A stretch of DNA of 64,000 nt from Muriicola marianensis (GCF_014638095.1 NZ_BMFH01000001.1:1-64000), one strand, 5' to 3'. Counted from the first letter of the stretch, positions 35,960 to 45,641 are shown. The notes: generated by a model not told the origin, from the letters alone. Numbers and translations are program-made.

Positions 35960-37165
35960 ATGTTGGCCGGCAAGAAGATCCTGTTGGGAATCTCAGGAGG
36001 TATTGCCGCCTACAAAACCGCTTTTCTCGTTCGATTATTGATCAAAGCCGGCGCTGAAGTTAAGGTGATCTTAACGGAAAGCGCCGTTGATTTTGTTACC
36101 CCCCTCACCCTGGCCACCCTTTCCAAAAATCCGGTTCATCTCGATTTTATCAAGGAAGAGGACGGCACGCTCGACTGGGATAACCATGTAGATTTGGGTC
36201 TTTGGGCCGATTTGATGCTGATTGCACCGGCAACGGCCAATACACTCTCGAAAATGGCCCATGGTACCTGCGACAACCTTTTACTGGCAACCTATCTTTC
36301 TGCCAAGTGCCCTGTTTATGTAGCGCCGGCCATGGATCTGGATATGTACCGCCACCCGTCAACTGTAGAAAGTCTGGCCAAGTTGGAATCATTCGGTAAT
36401 GTGATCATCCCGGCTGCCAGCGGGGAACTGGCCAGTGGTCTCTCAGGGGAAGGCAGGATGGAAGAACCGGAAAAAATCCTGGACTTTATCAATGACCACC
36501 TTAAGAAAGGACTGCCCCTCGAAAAAAAAAAGGTAGTGATCACCGCAGGGCCCACCTATGAGGCCATCGATCCGGTAAGATTCATTGGAAACCACTCCTC
36601 AGGACTAATGGGCATAGAATTGGCTGAAAGAGCCGCAGCCTTGGGAGCGGAGGTGACCCTTGTCCTGGGACCCTCCCATCTGAATGTCAGGGATAACACC
36701 ATACATGTGCTTCGCATTACCTCTGCTGATGAGATGTACACAGCGGCAATGGAGGCCTATGATGATGCCGATGTGGTTATTGCGGCCGCTGCAGTAGCCG
36801 ATTATAAGCCTAAAAAGGCAGCCGAACAGAAGATCAAGAAAAAAGATGACGAGTTTGCTTTGGAATTGGTCAGGAACAGGGATATCCTTTTAGAACTGGG
36901 GAACCGAAAAAAGAAACAGTTCCTCCTGGGTTTTGCCCTTGAAACCGAAAATGAACTGGCTAACGCCCTCCAGAAGCTCAAAAAGAAGAACCTGGATGCC
37001 ATTGTCCTTAATTCCCTCAAAGACGAAGGAGCCGGCTTCGGGGGCGGTACGAATAAAATTACTTTTATAGACAAGAATTCATCCATAAAATCGTTTGAAG
37101 TAAAGACCAAGGCCGATGTGGCCCTTGATATCTGGAATGAAATCTTAAGCAGAATGCATGCGTAG
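35960..37165 (+). CDS. coaBC: Phosphopantothenoylcysteine synthetase/decarboxylase
   Basis: The 401-residue bifunctional enzyme carries two steps of coenzyme A synthesis. The N-terminal flavin-dependent decarboxylase (1-180) has GISGGIAAYKT, the histidine in DNHVDLGLWAD, and PAMDLDMY. The C-terminal synthetase (about 190-400) has ITAGPTYEAIDPVRFIGNHS and AAVADYKP. It overlaps the next gene by 8 bp. coaE, the last CoA step, lies 5 kb further on the same strand. Confidence 0.95.
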   Translation: MLAGKKILLGISGGIAAYKTAFLVRLLIKAGAEVKVILTESAVDFVTPLTLATLSKNPVHLDFIKEEDGTLDWDNHVDLGLWADLMLIAPATANTLSKMAHGTCDNLLLATYLSAKCPVYVAPAMDLDMYRHPSTVESLAKLESFGNVIIPAASGELASGLSGEGRMEEPEKILDFINDHLKKGLPLEKKKVVITAGPTYEAIDPVRFIGNHSSGLMGIELAERAAALGAEVTLVLGPSHLNVRDNTIHVLRITSADEMYTAAMEAYDDADVVIAAAAVADYKPKKAAEQKIKKKDDEFALELVRNRDILLELGNRKKKQFLLGFALETENELANALQKLKKKNLDAIVLNSLKDEGAGFGGGTNKITFIDKNSSIKSFEVKTKADVALDIWNEILSRMHA

Positions 37166-38051
37166 CCTTCTCCTACTCGTACTGGCGTTTTCCTGTTCTT
37201 TGTCTGTTTGGGCACAGGAACTCAATTGTGTGGTTACGGTGAATTCAGATCAGGTAGGTCAGACCAACCAGCAAATTTTCCGAACGCTGGAGAGGTCCCT
37301 GAATGACTTTGTCAACCGAAATAAATGGACCAACAGGGTCTACAAGGAGAATGAACGTGTGAATGCGAGGATGTTCATTACGGTGACCAATTTTGAGTCG
37401 AACCGCTTCGAGGCCAATATTCAGATCCAATCTTCCCGTCCTGTTTTCAATACGACCTATGAGACGCCGGTTTTCAATTATAAGGATAATCAGTTCAATT
37501 TTCAGTATATCGAGTTTCAACCCCTGATTTACAATCCCAACGTTTTCGACTCCAACCTGGTGGCCGTCATCTCGTATTACGTCTATATCATTCTGGGGCT
37601 GGATGCCGATACCTATGCCCTGGAAGGCGGTACGGAATATTTCAAGGAAGCCCAGAGGATCGTTACCCAGGCACAGGGCAGCAATTTTGCAGGGTGGAAC
37701 CAATCGGCTACCGACAATCGCACGAGGTTTGTCCTGATAGACAACCTGCTTTCCAATACGTTTCGGGAATATCGCATAGCGATGTATAATTATCACCGGA
37801 AAGGCCTCGATATCCTCGGGGATAATAACAGCACAGGAAAACAGGTGATCTCCGGTTCTATGCGCCTGTTTGAGACTCTTATCCAGCGCAGGCCCAACGC
37901 CTTTTTGATCCAGACCTTCTTTGACGCCAAAGCAGAAGAGATCCTCAACATTTTTTCGGACGGACCCAAGGTGGATGTGGTGGCCCTGAAAAACACCCTG
38001 AACAAGGTGGCTCCTTTCTATTCCTCCACCTGGAACGACATAAAATATTAA
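37158..38051 (+). CDS. DUF4835 family protein (PorD-like)
   Basis: The 297-residue secreted protein has a signal peptide (1-19, cut after VWAQ) and the DUF4835 core: ELNCVVTVNSDQVGQTNQQI, RTLERSLNDFVNRNKWTN and YYVYIILGLDADTYA. Flavobacterial members have been annotated as type IX secretion protein PorD, but I cannot confirm a secretion role from sequence. It is translationally coupled to coaBC and precedes recN by 64 bp. Confidence 0.8.
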   Translation: MRSLLLLVLAFSCSLSVWAQELNCVVTVNSDQVGQTNQQIFRTLERSLNDFVNRNKWTNRVYKENERVNARMFITVTNFESNRFEANIQIQSSRPVFNTTYETPVFNYKDNQFNFQYIEFQPLIYNPNVFDSNLVAVISYYVYIILGLDADTYALEGGTEYFKEAQRIVTQAQGSNFAGWNQSATDNRTRFVLIDNLLSNTFREYRIAMYNYHRKGLDILGDNNSTGKQVISGSMRLFETLIQRRPNAFLIQTFFDAKAEEILNIFSDGPKVDVVALKNTLNKVAPFYSSTWNDIKY

Positions 38052-38115
38052 TACCCCCTCATTTTTTTACAGGGCATAATCGGTTATCTTTACGGCACGA
38101 TAAAAGCCGAGGATC

Positions 38116-39768
38116 TTGCTCACCCATCTGACGATAAAAAATTACGCCCTTATCGATGACCTGGCGGTTACTTTCAACCGGGGGTTCAGTACTATCACAG
38201 GTGAAACAGGGGCGGGAAAATCTATTTTTCTCGGGGGACTGTCACTGGTCCTGGGGAAACGGGCAGACCTGAGTACGTTGAGGGACAAATCCAAAAAATG
38301 TACGATAGAGGCGGTGTTTGAGATCCGACCCTATGGGCTTGAGGAGCTTTTTAAAAATAACGACCTCGACTACGATCAGGAAACTATCGTCAGGAGGGAG
38401 ATACTGCCCAGCGGCAAATCCAGGGCCTTTATCAACGACACTCCGGTGACCCTGGATATACTTTCCGAACTGGGCGACAGGCTGATTGATATTCATTCCC
38501 AGCATCAGACTCTGGAATTGACAGAGAACGAATTTCAATTAAAAGTCATAGATGCCCTGGCAGATAATAAACCTCTGTTACTGGATTATCAGACTAAATT
38601 GAAGGCCTACCGCTCTGCTATTAAGGAATTGGAGAGCTTAAAGGAGGCACAGGCTGATGCTGAAAAAGAACAGGACTACAATACTTTTCTCTTCCAGGAA
38701 CTAAAACAGGCCCCATTAAGGGAAGGTATCTTTGAAGAGTTGGAGGCAACCTATGAAGAACTCACCAACGTAGAAAGTATTCTTGAGCAGCTGGCCGGGA
38801 GTCATCAGATACTCACTCATGAAGAGGTCGGAATCCAAAATCTCCTCTCCAGCCTCAGGAACAGCCTTTCTAAACTCGCAGGATATGGTTCTGCCTACGC
38901 CGAGCTTTCGCAGCGTATACAATCGGTCTTCCTGGAACTGGAGGATGTGGTCTCCGAGATAGAGACCTTGCAGGAAAAGGTGGAGCCCAATCCGGGATTA
39001 CTCGAGGAGGTAGACAACAAGCTCCAAATGCTCTACGCCCTTCAAAAGAAACACAATGTGTCTGCGGTGGAGGATCTGGCAGCAATCAGGGATGAGCTGG
39101 AAAACAAGATCTCCCGATCCGAAAGCCTCGAGATGGAGATCGAGAGCTTGCAGGCCAGTACGGCAGAAATTAAAAAAGATTTGACCAGGCTGGCTGGTGA
39201 GTTACGTAAGCGCAGAACAGCCCTGGTGCCGGAATTAAAACAGAAATTGGAAAGTGCACTCGTAGATCTGGGGATGCCCAATGCCACTTTCCGTATAGAG
39301 TTGAGGCCTGCTGATGATTTCTCAGCAACTGGTACCGATCAGCTGGTATTTGAATTCTCTGCCAACAGGGGAGGAGATTACGGGTCCCTCAAAAAGATGG
39401 CATCAGGAGGGGAACTATCACGTATCATGCTGGTTATAAAATCCGTCCTGGCCCGTTATGAACAATTACCCACGATCATGTTCGATGAGATTGATACGGG
39501 GGTTTCCGGTGAGATCTCCAACAAAATGGGGGAGATCATGCAGCAAATGTCTTCAAAAATGCAGGTGTTTTCCATTACGCATTTACCTCAGGTGGCTTCC
39601 AAGGGCGATCATCAGTACAAGGTCTTCAAAGAGGATGATGGAAAAATTACACGCACGAAGATGAAAAAACTGTCTACGGAAGAAAGGGTAGTGGAGCTGG
39701 CCGAAATGCTGGGGGGAAAGACCTTGTCAGATTCTGCCATGGCACATGCCAAGCAATTACTGAATTGA
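38116..39768 (+). CDS. recN: DNA repair protein RecN
   Basis: The 550-residue SMC-like ATPase acts in double-strand break repair. It has Walker A TGETGAGKSIF near the N-terminus, a coiled-coil middle (150-360), the signature SGGELSR and Walker B IMFDEIDTGVSGE. Translation starts with TTG at 38116, directly before the conserved LTHLTIKNYALIDDL block. No ATG or GTG fits better. fabI follows after 45 bp. Confidence 0.95.
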   Translation: MLTHLTIKNYALIDDLAVTFNRGFSTITGETGAGKSIFLGGLSLVLGKRADLSTLRDKSKKCTIEAVFEIRPYGLEELFKNNDLDYDQETIVRREILPSGKSRAFINDTPVTLDILSELGDRLIDIHSQHQTLELTENEFQLKVIDALADNKPLLLDYQTKLKAYRSAIKELESLKEAQADAEKEQDYNTFLFQELKQAPLREGIFEELEATYEELTNVESILEQLAGSHQILTHEEVGIQNLLSSLRNSLSKLAGYGSAYAELSQRIQSVFLELEDVVSEIETLQEKVEPNPGLLEEVDNKLQMLYALQKKHNVSAVEDLAAIRDELENKISRSESLEMEIESLQASTAEIKKDLTRLAGELRKRRTALVPELKQKLESALVDLGMPNATFRIELRPADDFSATGTDQLVFEFSANRGGDYGSLKKMASGGELSRIMLVIKSVLARYEQLPTIMFDEIDTGVSGEISNKMGEIMQQMSSKMQVFSITHLPQVASKGDHQYKVFKEDDGKITRTKMKKLSTEERVVELAEMLGGKTLSDSAMAHAKQLLN

Positions 39769-39813
39769 CATCGAAATCTATATATTTAAACGAAAGAACC
39801 TAAGACGAAAACC

Positions 39814-40632
39814 ATGGGAAACAACTTACTCAAAGGAAAAAAAGGGATCATTTTCGGTGCTCTGGATGAAAATTCCATAGCCTGGAAGACAGCTGAAAGG
39901 GTGCACGAGGAAGGAGGAACCTTTGTCCTGACAAATGCGCCTATCGCTATGCGTATGGGCCAGATCAATGAACTGGCGAAAAAGACAAATGCAGAGATCA
40001 TACCCGCCGATGCGACCAGTGAGGAAGACCTGGCGAACCTGGTATCGAAATCCATGGAGATCCTGGGTGGAAAACTCGATTTCGTGCTTCATTCTATTGG
40101 TATGTCTGTGAATGTCAGGAAAGGCCGGCAGTACACTGATGAAAAATACGATTTTACGACCAAGGGATGGGATGTATCTGCCCTTTCCTTCCACAAGGTG
40201 ATGCAGAGTCTCTACAAAGCAGACGCGATGAATGAGTGGGGTAGTATCGTTGCCCTGACCTATATGGCAGCACAACGCACATTTCCGGATTATAACGACA
40301 TGGCGGATAACAAGGCATATCTGGAATCGGTAGCCCGCAGTTTTGGTTATTTTTTCGGGAAGGAAAAGAAGGTAAGGGTCAACACCATCTCCCAATCGCC
40401 AACACCCACCACTGCAGGACAAGGGGTAAAAGGATTTGACGGCTTTATCGCCTATGCGGAGAAAATGTCCCCTCTCGGCAATGCCACAGCACTGGATTGC
40501 GCAAATTACACGGTTTCACTTTTCTCTGACCTTACCCGCAAAGTGACCATGCAGAACCTGTTCCACGATGGAGGATTTTCCATGACTGGTGTGAGCCAGG
40601 AAGTGATCGAAAAATTTACGGGAGAAGATTAA
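39814..40632 (+). CDS. fabI: Enoyl-ACP reductase (FabI)
   Basis: The 272-residue short-chain dehydrogenase reduces the double bond in the last step of each fatty-acid elongation cycle. It has the cofactor loop GALDENSIAWKTAE, LHSIGMSV, and the catalytic pair Y-x6-K in DYNDMADNKAYLESVARSFG. The C-terminal part SPLGNATALDCANYTVSLFSD is a typical FabI end. TATATTTA at 39779-39786 is a near-consensus -7 box. Confidence 0.93.
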   Translation: MGNNLLKGKKGIIFGALDENSIAWKTAERVHEEGGTFVLTNAPIAMRMGQINELAKKTNAEIIPADATSEEDLANLVSKSMEILGGKLDFVLHSIGMSVNVRKGRQYTDEKYDFTTKGWDVSALSFHKVMQSLYKADAMNEWGSIVALTYMAAQRTFPDYNDMADNKAYLESVARSFGYFFGKEKKVRVNTISQSPTPTTAGQGVKGFDGFIAYAEKMSPLGNATALDCANYTVSLFSDLTRKVTMQNLFHDGGFSMTGVSQEVIEKFTGED

Positions 40633-40656
40633 ATCTCTCCTGAGCAATAAAATGCC

Positions 40657-40681
40657 GGGCCATCCTGAAAAAGGATGGCCC
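40657..40681 (+). terminator. Hairpin after fabI
   Basis: Perfect ten-base arms GGGCCATCCT and AGGATGGCCC surround a GAAAA loop, 24 bp after the fabI stop. The following bases (TGTTCATAA) hold no proper T-run, so termination may be weak or may need a factor. Confidence 0.55.
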
Positions 40682-40697
40682 TGTTCATAACACGCAA

Positions 40698-41702
40698 ATG
40701 CAGCCAAAATATTCACTTATCATCCCCGTATTCAATAGGCCGGAAGAGATCCGGGAACTCCTTCAGAGCCTGTTGCACCAGTCCTATCAGGAGGATTTTG
40801 AGGTGGTGATCGTAGAGGATGGTTCTGATATCAGCTCGGAGGCTGTGGTAAAGGAATTTAAGGATTCACTGACGCTTTCCTACTATTTTAAGGCGAACAG
40901 CGGACCCGGAGACTCCAGGAACTTCGGGATGCGAAAAGCCCGGGGTGACTATTTTATAATCTTGGATTCGGATTGTATCCTGCCTCCGGAATACCTCCAG
41001 GCTATTGATTTTTCCCTTGCTGAGGAATACACAGACTTTTTCGGAGGCCCGGATACGGCTCATCCTGATTTTTCAAACACGCAAAAGGCGATCAACTATG
41101 CCATGACCTCCTTCCTGACTACAGGAGGCATCAGGGGAAGCGAGAAGGGTTCCGGAAAGTTCCAGCCGCGGAGTTTCAATATGGGAATCTCAAGAAAAGC
41201 CTTTGAAGCTTCCCAAGGTTTTGGCAATATCCACCCCGGGGAAGACCCCGATCTGACGATACGCCTTTGGAATCTGGGATTTACTTCAAAATTGATCCCA
41301 GAGGCCAGTGTATACCACAAGAGGCGAATCGACTTTAGCAAATTCTATCGGCAGGTCAAGAAATTTGGCATGGTCAGACCCATCCTGAACCACTGGCATC
41401 CGGGCACAGCCAAGCTTACGTACTGGTTTCCGTTTTTGTTTTGTGCAGGCTTTCTCCTCTCAGTGATCCTGGCCATAGCCGGATCTTTATGGCTGCTGTA
41501 CATATTTGCCTTTTACCTCCTTCTAATCCTGATCGACTCCACGGTAAAGAACCGTTCCCTGGGTATAGGGTTCCTGTCTCTGTACGCAGTAATTGTACAG
41601 TTCTACGGATATGGGACAGGTTTTTTTAAATCGACATTCTTACTTACTTTTAGTAAGAAGAAACCTCAGGAATTATTCCCCTCCCTGTTCTTTAGGAGTT
41701 AG
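40698..41702 (+). CDS. Family 2 glycosyltransferase
   Basis: The 334-residue membrane protein has a GT-A domain with YSLIIPVFNRPEEIRELL, a VEDGS site, ILDSDCILP as the metal-binding D-x-D-like site, and GEDPDLTIRLW as the acceptor motif. Two or three C-terminal membrane helices (about 240-310) follow. It likely adds a sugar to a lipid-linked or surface polysaccharide. The acceptor is unknown. The YbbR gene starts 1 bp after its stop. Confidence 0.85.
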   Translation: MQPKYSLIIPVFNRPEEIRELLQSLLHQSYQEDFEVVIVEDGSDISSEAVVKEFKDSLTLSYYFKANSGPGDSRNFGMRKARGDYFIILDSDCILPPEYLQAIDFSLAEEYTDFFGGPDTAHPDFSNTQKAINYAMTSFLTTGGIRGSEKGSGKFQPRSFNMGISRKAFEASQGFGNIHPGEDPDLTIRLWNLGFTSKLIPEASVYHKRRIDFSKFYRQVKKFGMVRPILNHWHPGTAKLTYWFPFLFCAGFLLSVILAIAGSLWLLYIFAFYLLLILIDSTVKNRSLGIGFLSLYAVIVQFYGYGTGFFKSTFLLTFSKKKPQELFPSLFFRS

Positions 41703-41703
41703 T

Positions 41704-42660
41704 ATGGGCGCAAAAAAAGTCTTGAAAGGAAGTACAAAGCGAAAGATCAAGGTATTTGCTGTGCTGTTGACCTGCTCTTTTTTAGCCTGGCTGATCAGTC
41801 AGTTGTCGGAGAGCTACACGGATCAGATCACCTTCAAACTGAACTATGTAAATGTACCGGATTCCCTGCTCTTGATGAACGCTTCTCAGGAGAATGTTAC
41901 CCTCACCGTTCGCGGTAACGGATGGAAGTTTCTGGGTTCGAAATTCTCTTCAGGGACACTCGACATCGATTTAGGAAAGGTGACCTTAAATAAGAATCGC
42001 TTTTTCCTAAGGGAACGGGATTATATGGAACAGCTGTCTTCAGCCATTCCTGAGGCTATGTCAATTGTTAGGGTAAATTCGGACACCCTGTTTTTTGATT
42101 TTTCAAGGCTAGTCAGCAAGAAGGTCCCGGTTGTCCCTGCTTTGGAACTCAATCTGGCCCAGAATTTTTTACTGGAGAAGGAGTTGGAGGTCATTCCGGA
42201 CTCGATCGTCCTGACAGGCCCTGAACAGGAGTTAGACACCCTTAAGGAGATTATGACGGAAAGCATTGAACTCAGCGAGGTGAGTGAGAGTTTTACCAGA
42301 ACCCTGCAACTGGTCAGGCCCGAAACACTCCAACAGACGAGGCTCAGCAAAGGAGAGGTTCAGTTGAGCGCCCAGGTGTTCAGATTTTCTGAAAAGATCA
42401 TAGAGGTCCCTGTACAGGTTATCAACCTGCCCGAGGGAACGCAGATAAGGACATTCCCCAACACAGTGGAAGTCTTGTGCAAAGCCCGCCTTGAGAGATT
42501 AAAGGAGATCTCCGCTTCCGATTTCAGGGCCGAAGCTAATCTGGAGGAGGTACAGGATAATTCTGCCTTTCTTGCGGTGCGCCTTGTGCATGAACCCGAT
42601 GGCGTCCCCAGCATTCAGCTCCTGCAAAGGCAGGTGGAATATATCTTAAAGCGGGAATGA
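41704..42660 (+). CDS. YbbR-like domain protein
   Basis: The 318-residue protein has an N-terminal membrane anchor (about 15-36) followed by tandem YbbR-type beta domains outside the cytosol (for example ITFKLNYVNVPDSLLLMN and FRFSEKIIEVPVQVINLPEG). In Firmicutes the YbbR protein CdaR controls a cyclic di-AMP cyclase, but no cyclase gene is adjacent here. The ATG at 41704 was chosen because it follows the glycosyltransferase stop; the longer frame runs inside that gene. coaE overlaps by 4 bp. Confidence 0.85.
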   Translation: MGAKKVLKGSTKRKIKVFAVLLTCSFLAWLISQLSESYTDQITFKLNYVNVPDSLLLMNASQENVTLTVRGNGWKFLGSKFSSGTLDIDLGKVTLNKNRFFLRERDYMEQLSSAIPEAMSIVRVNSDTLFFDFSRLVSKKVPVVPALELNLAQNFLLEKELEVIPDSIVLTGPEQELDTLKEIMTESIELSEVSESFTRTLQLVRPETLQQTRLSKGEVQLSAQVFRFSEKIIEVPVQVINLPEGTQIRTFPNTVEVLCKARLERLKEISASDFRAEANLEEVQDNSAFLAVRLVHEPDGVPSIQLLQRQVEYILKRE

Positions 42661-43256
42661 AAAGGGTAGGACTTACAGGGGGCATTGGTAGCGGGAAGTC
42701 GACTGTGGCCGGGATGTTTAAGGATCTCGGCGTTCCGGTTTACAATTCTGATGCGGAGGCCAAACGCCTGATGAACGAAGATGAGGCTTTGAAAGAGCAG
42801 ATCATTGCCTTGCTCGGGAAGGAGGCTTATCAGGGGGATGTGCTGAACAGGCCTTTTATCGCGGAAAAAGTATTCAAAGACAGAGTGCTGCTGAAAAAGC
42901 TAAACAAAATTGTTCATCCTGCGGTCAGGCAGGATTTTCGCTCCTGGGCAGCACGCCAGACGGCACCCTATGTACTGCAGGAAGCGGCCATCCTCTTTGA
43001 AAATGGCAGCAGCGAGTCATTCGATATGATGATCCTGGTCACGGCCCCGAAAAAGACCCGGATTAAAAGGATACTGGAGAGGGATAGCCTGTCTGAGGCG
43101 GCCATTCTCGAACGCATGAAGCACCAGTGGTCCGAAAAGAGAAAGAAGGCTCTTGCTCATTTTGTGATCGAGAATACAAACCTGGATATGACCCGCTTAA
43201 AAGTGCAGGAAATCCACGAAACTCTGATCAAATCAGATCCCGAACCGCAATTTTAA
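42657..43256 (+). CDS. coaE: Dephospho-CoA kinase
   Basis: The 199-residue P-loop kinase adds the 3' phosphate in the last step of coenzyme A synthesis. It has Walker A GLTGGIGSGKSTVA, VYNSDAEAKRLMN for substrate and IVHPAVRQDF. It overlaps the YbbR gene by 4 bp, an arrangement I associate with Flavobacteriaceae. Confidence 0.95.
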   Translation: MKRVGLTGGIGSGKSTVAGMFKDLGVPVYNSDAEAKRLMNEDEALKEQIIALLGKEAYQGDVLNRPFIAEKVFKDRVLLKKLNKIVHPAVRQDFRSWAARQTAPYVLQEAAILFENGSSESFDMMILVTAPKKTRIKRILERDSLSEAAILERMKHQWSEKRKKALAHFVIENTNLDMTRLKVQEIHETLIKSDPEPQF

Positions 43257-43302
43257 CATTTTTGTTAAGGTTAGGTTAAACACCCGATTCCCTAAATGTT
43301 AA
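43253..43302. promoter_or_regulatory. Phased GTTAA repeats before the histidine kinase
   Basis: GTTAA occurs at 43264-43268, 43275-43279 and 43298-43302, start spacings of 11 and 23 bp, which is about one and two helical turns. The first is also the right arm of the inverted repeat TTAACA-TTTT-TGTTAA (43253-43268). OmpR/PhoB-type regulators bind direct repeats with 11-bp period, so an autoregulatory site for the response regulator encoded downstream is plausible. A near-consensus -7 box TAATTTTA follows at 43308-43315. Confidence 0.5.
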
Positions 43303-43322
43303 ATTTTTAATTTTACTGCAAA

Positions 43323-44903
43323 ATGAATAAGCGATTATTTGTTTTTCTTGTCGTCCTGATGAGCTTGTCTCTGGTGGGAATCATTTCAGTTCAGTTATAT
43401 TGGATCAAGCGCTCAGTCGATGACAAGGAAGAACAGTTCTCAAATGCGATAGCGGAGGTCCTCAACCGGGTAACGGATAAGATAGAGGAGAGGGAGATGA
43501 GGGAATATTCCGATAGATTCCTAAGTCTGAAGGACAGTCTGGGGGAGATCAGGAGTTCGCAACTCAGCAATATTTTCTTTATTGACAGGGACATTAACTC
43601 CAATGAGATCCTTTTCTACTCCCACGGTATCCTTGAAGAAGAATACAATATCGCTTCGACGTTCTTTGACAGTATCACAGGAGGAGATAGCACCCAACTC
43701 AGGAATATCACGAGTAAACGCACCAAGACGATCTTCAAGGAGGAGTACAGCCTGGATGGAAAGTCCTACAGTCTGAATCCCATCCAGAAACTGGAGAAGA
43801 TCGGTGGCTTAACCAGTGTTGACAAGGCTGTTTTTGAGGATGTATACAGGGAATACGCAGAAAATGTTCCAATCCACAAACGGGTATCAAGACAGGAAAT
43901 AGAGCTGTTGCTAACCCAGGAATTGAGCAATATGGCTATAGATACCGATTTCGAATACGGTATTTACAGTCGGGGATTGCCCACCAAGATCAAATCCAGG
44001 AGATTCAGATTCGGTAAATCAACGATTTACAAAGCCCCTATTTTCAAAAACAGCGAGGGCAGTAGTAATTTCGCTCTTTTGCTGACATTTCCCAAGAAGA
44101 AGAAATTTCTCCTGCAATCGGTTCTGGGGATGGCATTCCTCTCTCTTTTGTTCACCCTGGTGATCGTGGTCGCCTATGCAAGTGCGATCTACCAGCTGAT
44201 CAAGCAAAAGCAGATCTCTGAAATCAAATCGGATTTTATCAATAATATGACGCATGAGTTCAAGACTCCGATCGCTACGATCAACCTGGCGGTGGAAGCC
44301 ATAAGGAACCCGAAGATCATAGGTGATCAGGAAAAGGTGATCCGATATCTCGGAATGATAAGGGATGAAAACAAAAGGATGCACGCCCAGGTTGAGAATG
44401 TGTTGCGGATCTCTAAACTGGAGAAAAACCAGCTCGACATTTCCAAAGACCGGGTAGATGCTCATGAATTGATCCGGAAAGCCATCTCTCATGTTGAACT
44501 CATCGTATTGGATCGCGGAGGCTATATCAATACGCATCTGGATGCGGAAAGGTCTGAGATCCTGGCGAACGACATGCATTTCGGGAATGTGCTGGTAAAT
44601 ATTCTGGACAATGCCATCAAATATTCGCCTGAGGCCCCTAAGATTGATATCTATACGGAAGTAGCCAAGAACTACATCATCATGAAGATACAGGACCAGG
44701 GTGCAGGGATGAGCAAAGCGGTACTGAAAAAAGTGTTTGAAAAGTTTTACCGGGAGCATACCGGTGATATACATAATGTCAAAGGACATGGGCTGGGACT
44801 GGCCTATGTGAAAAAAATAGTGGAAGACCACCAAGGCGAGGTTTATGCAGAAAGTGAAAAAGGAAAAGGAAGCACTTTTTACATAAAAATGCCTTTAATC
44901 TAA
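43323..44903 (+). CDS. Membrane sensor histidine kinase
   Basis: The 526-residue kinase has membrane helices at about 5-28 and 263-292 enclosing a periplasmic sensor domain of about 230 residues. The cytosolic part has the phospho-accepting H311 in NNMTHEFKTPIATI, the N-box NILDNAIKYSPE and ATP-binding GHGLGLAYVKKI. It resembles the RprX type of Bacteroidota. The signal is unknown. The response regulator begins on the next base after its stop codon. Confidence 0.92.
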   Translation: MNKRLFVFLVVLMSLSLVGIISVQLYWIKRSVDDKEEQFSNAIAEVLNRVTDKIEEREMREYSDRFLSLKDSLGEIRSSQLSNIFFIDRDINSNEILFYSHGILEEEYNIASTFFDSITGGDSTQLRNITSKRTKTIFKEEYSLDGKSYSLNPIQKLEKIGGLTSVDKAVFEDVYREYAENVPIHKRVSRQEIELLLTQELSNMAIDTDFEYGIYSRGLPTKIKSRRFRFGKSTIYKAPIFKNSEGSSNFALLLTFPKKKKFLLQSVLGMAFLSLLFTLVIVVAYASAIYQLIKQKQISEIKSDFINNMTHEFKTPIATINLAVEAIRNPKIIGDQEKVIRYLGMIRDENKRMHAQVENVLRISKLEKNQLDISKDRVDAHELIRKAISHVELIVLDRGGYINTHLDAERSEILANDMHFGNVLVNILDNAIKYSPEAPKIDIYTEVAKNYIIMKIQDQGAGMSKAVLKKVFEKFYREHTGDIHNVKGHGLGLAYVKKIVEDHQGEVYAESEKGKGSTFYIKMPLI

Positions 44904-45620
44904 ATGGATATGGAAACAGCAAACAAGAAAATACTTTTGGTAGAGGACGACCCCAACTTCGGAATTGTATTGAAGGATTACCTCGCAATGAACGATTTTG
45001 ATGTCACCCTCGCCAAGAATGGAATGGAGGGGTTTGAAAAATTCAAAAAAGACAATTATGATATCTGTATACTGGATGTGATGATGCCCTATAAGGACGG
45101 GTTCACTCTGGCGAAGGAGATCAGGGAAAAGAACGAGAATATCCCAATAGTATTCCTGACCGCCAAAACCATGAAAGAAGACGTTCTGAAAGGATACAAG
45201 GCCGGGGCGGATGACTATCTGAACAAGCCATTCGACTCAGAAGTGCTACTGATGAAAATTAAAGCAATACTTCAGCGTAAAGCTTCCAGTACTCTGGCAG
45301 ACAGCAAGCAATTCGAATTTAAAATCGGTAATTTTCACCTGAATTCAAAATTGAGATTCCTCAAATACAAGGATGAGGAACCCATCAAATTGTCTCCTAA
45401 GGAAAACGAGTTGCTCCGACTTTTAGCCCTGCATGAGAATGACCTCATGCCGAGGGAACTCGCCCTGACAAAGATCTGGAGAGATGACAATTACTTCACT
45501 TCCCGAAGTATGGATGTTTATATCGCCAAACTCAGGAAGTATCTCAAAAAGGACGATGTGGTCGAGATCCTCAATATCCATGGAGAGGGCTTCAGGCTGG
45601 TCGTGAAAAATGACAAATAA
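44904..45620 (+). CDS. OmpR-family response regulator
   Basis: The 238-residue protein has a receiver domain with LLVEDDPNFG, the phosphorylated D58 in CILDVMMPYKDG and KPFDSEVLLMKI. A winged-helix DNA-binding domain follows (about 140-235, LSPKENELLRLLALH and SRSMDVYIAKLRKYL). It is an RprY-like partner of the preceding kinase, with no gap between the two genes. A strong terminator ends the transcript. Confidence 0.93.
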   Translation: MDMETANKKILLVEDDPNFGIVLKDYLAMNDFDVTLAKNGMEGFEKFKKDNYDICILDVMMPYKDGFTLAKEIREKNENIPIVFLTAKTMKEDVLKGYKAGADDYLNKPFDSEVLLMKIKAILQRKASSTLADSKQFEFKIGNFHLNSKLRFLKYKDEEPIKLSPKENELLRLLALHENDLMPRELALTKIWRDDNYFTSRSMDVYIAKLRKYLKKDDVVEILNIHGEGFRLVVKNDK

Positions 45621-45641
45621 ACTATTCTTAATCGAAAAGAG

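Noticed and set aside
44019-44834. Minus-strand frame of 271 codons
   Set aside because: It is the shadow of the histidine kinase gene and has no family features.
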